Assembly: GCA_019233165.1 (NCBI GenBank)
Contig: JAFAMS010000343.1
Location: 1-12,352, forward strand
Direction: 5' to 3'
Length of the DNA: 12,352 nt
Source of the DNA: Vulcanimicrobiota bacterium
GTDB lineage: Bacteria; Vulcanimicrobiota; Vulcanimicrobiia; Vulcanimicrobiales; Vulcanimicrobiaceae
Part shown: piece after piece, positions 8,207-12,352 of the stretch
Layout: each line of letters starts with the position of its first letter
Position numbering within the stretch: position 1 is the stretch's first letter
Position numbers and translations under genes: made by a program
The notes under the pieces: generated by a model
Database searches by the model: none
Told to the model about the DNA's origin: nothing
Seen by the model: only the letters and a program-made list of their open reading frames with translations

Positions 8207-8239
8207 ATGCAGATAGCTGGATTCGGTGTTAAGGCCTAT

Positions 8240-8274
8240 CTAAGCACAACCCGGTGCCGGCCGGAAAGGCTTAG
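8240..8274. repeat. Inverted repeat in the apt-rel gap
   Basis: Six-base arms CTAAGC (8240-8245) and GCTTAG (8269-8274) enclose a GC-rich stretch that contains further CCGG-type complementarity. It lies between the apt stop and the rel start. No U-run follows on either strand, so it is not a standard terminator; it could fold in the 5' untranslated part of the rel message. Confidence 0.35.
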
Positions 8275-8279
8275 AACAG

Positions 8280-8801
8280 CTAATACCGGATAAAGGCCGT
8301 CACCGGGTGGCCTCCGAGCGCCTTTCGACCGCCCAGCGCCTCCAGCTCGATCAGGAAGGCGAACTCCACCACCTCGGCCCCCAGCCGCTCGATCAGCCGG
8401 CCGGTTGCCGCGGCCGTCCCCCCGGTCGCGAGGACGTCGTCGACGACTAGGACCCGCTTGCCCCGGCCGACCGCATCGTCGTGGACTTCGAGCGAATTGG
8501 TCCCGTACTCGAGGGCGTATTCTTCGGTGACTTTTGAGCCCGGCAGCTTGCCGGGCTTGCGAACCGGGACGAAGCCGACCCCGAGCTCGTAAGCGAGCGG
8601 CGCGGCCAAGATATAGCCCCGCGCCTCGACGCCGACCACCACATCGATTCGATGTTGTTTGAAACGCTCGACGAAGAGATCGATCGTCGCTTGGAAACCC
8701 GCGGGATCTTTGATGAGCGGCGTGATGTCGCGAAAGAGGATTCCCGGGATCGGGAAGTCGGGAATCGCGCGAATGAGCTGCTGCAAGTCCGCCAGTTGCA
8801 C
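8280..8801 (-). CDS. apt: Adenine phosphoribosyltransferase
   Basis: Apt salvages adenine with PRPP to form AMP in the cytosol. The core matches the family from end to end: IPDFPIPGILFRDITPLIKD, VVVGVEARGYILAAPLAYELGVG, VPVRKPGKLPG, EYALEYGTNSLEVHDDA, and the PRPP-binding loop VLVVDDVLATGGTAAATG. The start is uncertain. The GTG at 8801 gives 173 residues beginning VQLADLQQLIRAIPDFP, the usual family length and N-terminus. In-frame ATGs at 8858 (192 residues) and 8903 (207 residues) would add an unconserved stretch; none has a clear ribosome site. It is the first gene of the apt-rel pair and is divergent from the secreted-protein gene at 8943. Confidence 0.93.
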   Translation of the reverse strand: MQLADLQQLIRAIPDFPIPGILFRDITPLIKDPAGFQATIDLFVERFKQHRIDVVVGVEARGYILAAPLAYELGVGFVPVRKPGKLPGSKVTEEYALEYGTNSLEVHDDAVGRGKRVLVVDDVLATGGTAAATGRLIERLGAEVVEFAFLIELEALGGRKALGGHPVTAFIRY

Positions 8802-8942
8802 GCGCCGCCGATTCGCCCCGAGCGCCGGCTCCCCTGCGCAGACGAGCAGCCGAACCATTCGCGCGTAGCAGGCGTTTAAAGAGGGTAGAGTGACGCCCGG
8901 CACTGCACGCTGACCCGCACGCTGGGCAGAAAGGTATCCGCA

Positions 8943-9242
8943 ATGAGGCTAAAGATCATGACGACGGGAGCACTCACCGCAGCGATCGCTCTGGGCTCGA
9001 GCCTGCCGGCTCTGGCCGACGGCGCAGCGAGCACCCGCAACATCATCATCGGCGGCGCCGCAGCGGCGATCGGGATCACGAACTACAATCACAAGAAGCG
9101 CATCAAGCAGCAAGAGATGCAAGAGCAGACGCGCCGCCAGCAAGCGTACCGTGAGTGGTACTACAAGAAGTACGGAGAGTATCCGACCGACCAGCAATTC
9201 CGCGACTGGTACGTGAAGACATACGGGGTGCAACCGTCGTAA
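8943..9242 (+). CDS. Small secreted protein with a duplicated Trp/Tyr-rich C-terminal motif
   Basis: I do not recognise a named family. The 99 residues begin with a standard signal peptide: MRLK, a hydrophobic stretch, and PALA before D26 as probable signal-peptidase site. A short Ala/Gly/Ile-rich segment follows (34-45, IIIGGAAAAIGI), which could insert in or lie against a membrane. A charged, Gln-rich linker comes next (50-68), then two copies of a 14-residue motif: YREWYYKKYGEYPT (69-82) and FRDWYVKTYGVQPS (86-99), separated by DQQ. The consensus is [YF]R[ED]WYxKxYGxxP[TS]. An AAAGG ribosome site lies 8 bases before the ATG, and TAGAGT at 8886-8891 could be a -10 box. It probably acts outside the cytosol; its function is unknown. 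Confidence 0.8.
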   Translation: MRLKIMTTGALTAAIALGSSLPALADGAASTRNIIIGGAAAAIGITNYNHKKRIKQQEMQEQTRRQQAYREWYYKKYGEYPTDQQFRDWYVKTYGVQPS

Positions 9243-9266
9243 ACGGCCTTGAGCGAGTAGTTCGAA

Positions 9267-9297
9267 GAGAGCCACTCCGCAGGAGCGGGTGGCTCTC
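9267..9297 (+). promoter_or_regulatory. RNA hairpin over the ribosome site of the next gene
   Basis: GAGAGCCAC (9267-9275) pairs perfectly with GTGGCTCTC (9289-9297). An inner CCGC/GCGG stem, after one bulged T, closes an AGGA tetraloop at 9281-9284. The loop holds the Shine-Dalgarno-like AGGAG, and the stem ends immediately before the GTG at 9298 and includes the alternative GTG at 9289. With no U-run after it, it is a poor terminator. It could end the preceding message or mask translation initiation of the TonB-like gene. Confidence 0.5.
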
Positions 9298-10158
9298 GTG
9301 ATTTCCAGAGACTCGGAAGCGGCGGATCGCGATTACAAGCGCCGCATCACCCTCGCAATCGCGATCGCTATAGCGATCCACGAGATCGCTTTTGGGTTGG
9401 GTGGCTTCATGAAAATCCCCGAAACGCCCGAGCCGCCGCCGCCGGTCAGTTCCGTGGTCCTCGAGATACGCCAGCGAACCCCCGAACCGAGCGCGACCCC
9501 GAAGCCGACGCCCGCGCCGACGCCACCACCGCGCGCGACGCCCGCCGTCCATCGCGAAGTCGCGGCGCCTCGCGCGACCGTCGTCGCGGTCGTCAAGAAG
9601 ACCGGCCAGAACAAAGGCGGACAGAAACTCGAAGTCCACCTTCCCAAGACGGTCAATCATAAGGAAAGCGTCCCCGTCTGGTGGTCGGCGCCGCACGCGG
9701 CGAAGACCGTCGCGAACGCGGGGACCGGCCACACCGCCGGCGCGGGAAGCGGCGCCGGAACCGGTACCGGTACCGGAAACGCGCCGGGCACCGGTGCAGG
9801 GACCGGCGGCGCCGGGACCGGCGCCGTGAGTGCCGACACGCCCTGCGGCGGTCCGATCTTCCACGGCTTGCGCGCGAAGTACAACCGCAGCGACAAGAGC
9901 TTCGACGAAGACGTGCGCGTCGAGCTGCGGCTCGCCAACGGCGAGACGCTCTTCGGCGATTTTCATTATCCGTGGCACTATGCGAGCGAACAGGACAACC
10001 CGTTCTCGCCGAACTGGAAAGGCGGCCCGAACGACCCGATTCCGGCGCAGCTTCCGCCTCCCGGCTTCGATATTTCTCGCGAACCGTTGGCCGTGCAGCT
10101 GACGCTGAAATACACCCTCCCTAACGGGACGACGCGCTTCATCCCGTGCCCGAGCTAA
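9289..10158 (+). CDS. TonB-like single-pass envelope protein with an unrecognised C-terminal domain
   Basis: The 289 residues have the topology of a TonB-type protein: a short basic cytosolic start, one membrane segment (about 20-40) with an embedded His (H31), and then LEIRQRTPEP with a Pro-rich arm (43-82, KPTPAPTPPP). E. coli TonB also has a functionally important His in its membrane segment. A linker (83-140) and a Gly/Thr/Ala repeat (145-180) follow, encoded in part by tandem ACCGGT units. The last 105 residues form a probable periplasmic domain bounded by two cysteines, C186 and C287, that could form a disulfide. This domain is not one I recognise as the classic TonB C-terminal fold. 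The start is GTG at 9289 or 9298; no ATG lies before residue 41. It follows the small secreted protein by 46 bases. The TonB role is inferred from topology only. Confidence 0.7.
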   Translation: MALVISRDSEAADRDYKRRITLAIAIAIAIHEIAFGLGGFMKIPETPEPPPPVSSVVLEIRQRTPEPSATPKPTPAPTPPPRATPAVHREVAAPRATVVAVVKKTGQNKGGQKLEVHLPKTVNHKESVPVWWSAPHAAKTVANAGTGHTAGAGSGAGTGTGTGNAPGTGAGTGGAGTGAVSADTPCGGPIFHGLRAKYNRSDKSFDEDVRVELRLANGETLFGDFHYPWHYASEQDNPFSPNWKGGPNDPIPAQLPPPGFDISREPLAVQLTLKYTLPNGTTRFIPCPS

Positions 10159-10216
10159 GCGTGAGCATTGTCACGAAGTCTTTACGAAACTAGGACGTAG
10201 CCGGGTCGGGGGCCGA

Positions 10217-10222
10217 TAGACT
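10217..10222 (+). promoter_or_regulatory. Possible -10 box giving a leaderless PilZ mRNA
   Basis: TAGACT, a TANNNT-type -10 element, ends 6 bases before the ATG at 10229, and no Shine-Dalgarno sequence is present there. No good -35 lies at the usual distance. A second candidate pair, TTGTCA (10168-10173) with TAGGAC (10191-10196) and a 17-base spacer, lies further upstream. Confidence 0.3.
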
Positions 10223-10228
10223 GTATAT

Positions 10229-10906
10229 ATGCTTGGCGGTCTAGCGGATTGGTTTGCGAACCGGGGAGCAAACCGGCGTGAGAACCCGAGGACGACGTCC
10301 GCGTACAGGGTCTCGTATTCGACGAACGGCCTGACGTGGTCGCCGGCGATCGGCGTCGACATCAGCACCGGCGGGATCTCGGTCCTGCTGCAAAAGGGTC
10401 TGCACAAAGACGAGGCCGACTTCAAGCTGCACCTCGGGGGACGCGACATCCCTTGCCGGATGTCCGTGATCCGGCATGAAGGCGCGCACCACAACGGCGT
10501 CGTCGTCCACAAATACGCGCTGAAATTCGCCGGCATCAAGTCCGACGATTACGATGCGATCTCGCGCTGGATCAAGGGCGCTACCTCACTCGTCGAACAG
10601 CCGCACCTCGCCAAGGAGCAGCTCGCGGCGATCCGGATGAATCCGGACGACGTTGCGCGCCTCTTTCCGAAGGCGATTCAGGACCGGCTTCACCACGAGC
10701 TGATCAAGCGCAAGCGGCTGGGCCCGATCAAGCCGGGTCACACGCCGCTCGTCGCCTATTACTACAGCGGGCCGACCGAGACGCGCGGAAAGCGCATCCA
10801 CAAACTGACGATCGAATCGAAAGTGGTCCAACACCACCACGAAGATCGTTTCAAGACGCGTTTCCAGTTCGACGACAACGCCGACGAGATTATCGTCCTA
10901 GACTAG
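10229..10906 (+). CDS. PilZ-domain (cyclic-di-GMP receptor type) protein with a C-terminal domain of unknown function
   Basis: The 225 residues have an N-terminal PilZ domain (about 15-115) with the two c-di-GMP-binding signatures intact: RENPR (R17-x3-R21) and DISTGG (D44-x-S46-x2-G49). The C-terminal half (about 128-225) includes PDD-ARL-PKA (139-149), DRLHHELIKRKRL (152-164), HTPLV (171-175) and a terminal FDD-IIVLD. The convergent gene at 10912-11601 repeats this layout, so the two are paralogs. It lacks signal peptide or membrane segments and is probably cytosolic. The binding residues imply response to c-di-GMP; the output, for example motility, matrix or gene control, is unknown. Translation starts at ATG 10229 without a ribosome site. 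Confidence 0.85.
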   Translation: MLGGLADWFANRGANRRENPRTTSAYRVSYSTNGLTWSPAIGVDISTGGISVLLQKGLHKDEADFKLHLGGRDIPCRMSVIRHEGAHHNGVVVHKYALKFAGIKSDDYDAISRWIKGATSLVEQPHLAKEQLAAIRMNPDDVARLFPKAIQDRLHHELIKRKRLGPIKPGHTPLVAYYYSGPTETRGKRIHKLTIESKVVQHHHEDRFKTRFQFDDNADEIIVLD

Positions 10907-10911
10907 AGGGG

Positions 10912-11601
10912 CTAGCCTTCGGGCGTGTCGATCGGAAGGACGACGACCTTCGTGAGCGTGTCGTCGAAATAGAGCTGCGTCGTGAAGTTGTTGACGCGGT
11001 GCGGCAGAATTACGCGCGATTCGACGCGCAGCGCGTGCATGTCCGTCCCCTGACGGCGCGTTCTCCCGAGATAATGCAGCTTGACGAGCGGCGTCACGGA
11101 AGGCTGCAGCGGCGCCAACCGCTTCATCTTCACCAGCTCGTTGAGAAGGCGGTCGAGCGCGGCCTTCGGCAATAAACGCGCCGCGTCGTCGGGGCGCTGT
11201 TGGAGCAAGCGCAGATCCAGCTTGAGCTTCTCCGGCGCTTCGAGCGGCTGATCGGAGACGTAGCGCTGGACGAGATCCCATTGGTCCGCGGGAATCCCGA
11301 TGAACTTCCCGCCCGTGCGCCACGCGACTTCGCCGCGCAACTTCCCGGGGACGCTCCCGGCCTTGGCAACGAGCGCCGTAACCTGCTTTGCCTCGAACGT
11401 CAGCGTGACGAGAAACTGATCGCCCTTGATTTCGTCGTAGCTGAGGATGCCGACGCCGCCGGCACTGATGTCGACCGGATACGCGGGATACACCGTGCTC
11501 CCGCCGTCGAGCGAATACTGCACCTGGAAGGGCTTTTTGACGCGCTGATGTTTGCGCGGTTGGTAGCGCTTCTTCTCGGTCTTGAATCCGAAAAGTGGCA
11601 T
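10912..11601 (-). CDS. Paralogous PilZ-domain protein with the same unknown C-terminal domain
   Basis: The 229 residues have a PilZ domain with RKHQR (R16-x3-R20) and DISAGG (D44-x-S46-x2-G49), so the c-di-GMP-binding residues are kept. The C-terminal region mirrors the neighbour: PDDAARLLPKAALDRLLNEL (137-156), KRLAPLQP (160-167), VTPLVKLHYLG (169-179), HALRVESRV (189-197) and YFDD-KVVVLP. The frame is open upstream to 11844, but the ATG at 11601 (MPLFGFKTEKKRY) has GAAGGG 5 bases before it and removes a low-complexity extension, so it is preferred. Its stop lies 5 bases from the stop of the plus-strand paralog. The 118 bases upstream, to psiE, show no clear promoter. It probably acts as a cytosolic c-di-GMP effector of unknown output. 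Confidence 0.87.
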   Translation of the reverse strand: MPLFGFKTEKKRYQPRKHQRVKKPFQVQYSLDGGSTVYPAYPVDISAGGVGILSYDEIKGDQFLVTLTFEAKQVTALVAKAGSVPGKLRGEVAWRTGGKFIGIPADQWDLVQRYVSDQPLEAPEKLKLDLRLLQQRPDDAARLLPKAALDRLLNELVKMKRLAPLQPSVTPLVKLHYLGRTRRQGTDMHALRVESRVILPHRVNNFTTQLYFDDTLTKVVVLPIDTPEG

Positions 11602-11719
11602 TGCGACCCTTCTATGACTGCACGAGGTAGATGACCCTTGGGCGATTTTCGTTCGTCCGCTCGACCGCGGCTCCTTGCGGCCCGCGCACAGTGTGAGCCG
11701 GCTTCGTTCGTGCTGCTTG

Positions 11720-12241
11720 TCACACGGTCCCAGAATGGGACGAAACGCTCTCGCGGTACCCCGGGAGCTGTGGTTTTTGCCGGCGCCAGAGGTGGATCGC
11801 AAAGACCAGGACGATTGCGACCACCGCGAGGACGAGCAGCTCAAGCGACCCCGCCGGAATCCCGAACAAACTCGGCGTCTCCGAACGCGTTTTCTCCTCG
11901 ATCGTCAGCGCCAAGATCCGGCGAACGACCGCGATGATGCCCACGATGAGAAACGGCTCGACGAGGAGCACCTGACCGCGCACCGAGAGAATCATCGTGT
12001 AGCCGAGCTCGAGGAACATCAGCGTGACGAGCACGGTCTCGAGAAAGTGCGCTGCGTCGAGGATGAACTCGTCGCCGAACGGATGCTGGAAGAGCTCGAG
12101 GCCGATTCCGGTCGCCCGAATCAGGAGCGCGATCGCGGCGACGAACAGCAGCAGCCCGAGCGCGAACGTAATGATCCGCTCGAACCAGAACAGAACGTTC
12201 GCGAGCGTCGAGGCCGTCCTCGTCTCGTCGGGCGACTTCAC
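11720..12241 (-). CDS. PsiE-family (phosphate-starvation-inducible type) membrane protein
   Basis: The 173 residues contain four hydrophobic segments (about 20-43, 67-85, 92-112 and 131-151) and the arrangement of the PsiE family: FERIITFALGLLLFVAAIALL, HFLETVLVTLMFLELGYTMI, then VEPFLIVGIIAVVRRIL-LTIEEK. It should be an inner-membrane protein; the biochemical role of the family is not established, and phosphate control is known only for some members. The start is the GTG at 12241, which has a perfect AGGAGG 6 bases upstream; an in-frame TTG at 12265 would include that site in the coding region. The GTG overlaps the stop of the upstream pentapeptide gene (GTGA), indicating coupling. A short GTCCCA/TGGGAC hairpin (11727-11741) lies over the last codons but has no U-run. 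Confidence 0.82.
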   Translation of the reverse strand: MKSPDETRTASTLANVLFWFERIITFALGLLLFVAAIALLIRATGIGLELFQHPFGDEFILDAAHFLETVLVTLMFLELGYTMILSVRGQVLLVEPFLIVGIIAVVRRILALTIEEKTRSETPSLFGIPAGSLELLVLAVVAIVLVFAIHLWRRQKPQLPGYRESVSSHSGTV

Positions 12242-12352
12242 ATCGGCCCTCCTTTCCAGTGCCAATCGGCGACGTTCCAGAACGTCGAACCGATGACCGG
12301 CGGCCGGACGCCCTCCAAATCGGCGCCGCGCAAGTCGGTAATCGCCGTCCAG
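12238..12352 (-). CDS. C-terminal end of a pentapeptide-repeat protein (enters from the right edge)
   Basis: The last 37 codons of a reading frame are visible: WTAITDLRGADLEGVRPPVI, then GSTFWNVADWHWKGGPM and TGA. TDLRG-ADLEG fits the A(D/N)LxG pentapeptide-repeat pattern, which folds as a right-handed quadrilateral beta-helix. Only about two repeats are in the window, so the assignment rests on little sequence. The frame overlaps the psiE-family start by four bases (GTGA), and that gene's ribosome site lies within it, so the two are likely translated together. Confidence 0.6.
   Translation of the reverse strand, partial: WTAITDLRGADLEGVRPPVIGSTFWNVADWHWKGGPM
12248..12253 (-). promoter_or_regulatory. 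Ribosome binding site that fixes the psiE-family start
   Basis: AGGAGG on the minus strand, followed by six bases and GTG, selects the start at 12241 rather than the upstream TTG at 12265. It lies within the last codons of the pentapeptide-repeat gene. Confidence 0.8.

Noticed and set aside
9363..9378. The perfect 16-base palindrome GATCGCTATAGCGATC as an operator
   Set aside because: It falls in the membrane segment coding for alternating Ala and Ile, whose codons (gcg atc gct ata gcg atc) produce such symmetry.
10160..10175. CGTGA/TCACG hairpin as a terminator of the TonB-like gene
   Set aside because: The stem is only five bases with no proper U-run, and it overlaps a possible -35 element.
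11602..11844. An extended N-terminus for the minus-strand PilZ protein
   Set aside because: The extra 81 residues are low-complexity, overlap the end of the PsiE-family gene, and lie upstream of a good ribosome site that serves the ATG at 11601.

Overview
The window looks like the chromosome of a high-GC, free-living bacterium with a Gram-negative-type envelope. The pointers are a homodimeric AceE-type pyruvate dehydrogenase E1, two PilZ (cyclic-di-GMP) proteins and a TonB-like envelope protein. The lineage cannot be fixed from the sequence; an uncultivated phylum such as Eremiobacterota (WPS-2) is only a guess. I see no mobile element, CRISPR array, rRNA or tRNA, and no gene-free stretch above 300 bases.

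Left part (1-6040, minus strand, read right to left): a branched-chain amino acid operon. A promoter near 6010-6039 precedes an 18-codon leader ORF (5944-6000) rich in Leu, Ile and Val. A strong intrinsic terminator hairpin (5891-5922) follows the leader, and then come leuA, ilvC, leuC, leuD and the first 566 codons of aceE, which runs off the left edge. The genes are tightly packed: leuC/leuD overlap by ATGA, leuD/aceE overlap by 25 bases, and ilvC/leuC are 2 bases apart. Leader plus terminator is the classic layout of ribosome-mediated attenuation. LeuA itself ends before the usual C-terminal leucine-sensing domain, so control by leucine may rest on the RNA rather than the enzyme. AceE would supply the acetyl-CoA that LeuA consumes.

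Middle (6053-8858, minus strand): rel, a full-length bifunctional (p)ppGpp synthetase/hydrolase, preceded by apt, adenine phosphoribosyltransferase. This apt-rel pair is common in bacteria. Amino-acid starvation sensing (Rel) thus sits directly upstream of an attenuated leucine operon.

Right part (8943-12352): envelope and signalling genes. On the plus strand are a small secreted protein ending in a duplicated Tyr/Trp-rich motif and a TonB-like single-pass membrane protein with an unfamiliar C-terminal domain. Next come two paralogous PilZ proteins that converge tail to tail with 5 bases between them and share a C-terminal region I cannot name. The right edge has a PsiE-family membrane protein translationally coupled to the end of a pentapeptide-repeat protein.

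The signals most worth follow-up are the leu leader/attenuator (possibly on a leaderless transcript), the shortened LeuA, and the PilZ-plus-unknown-domain pair.
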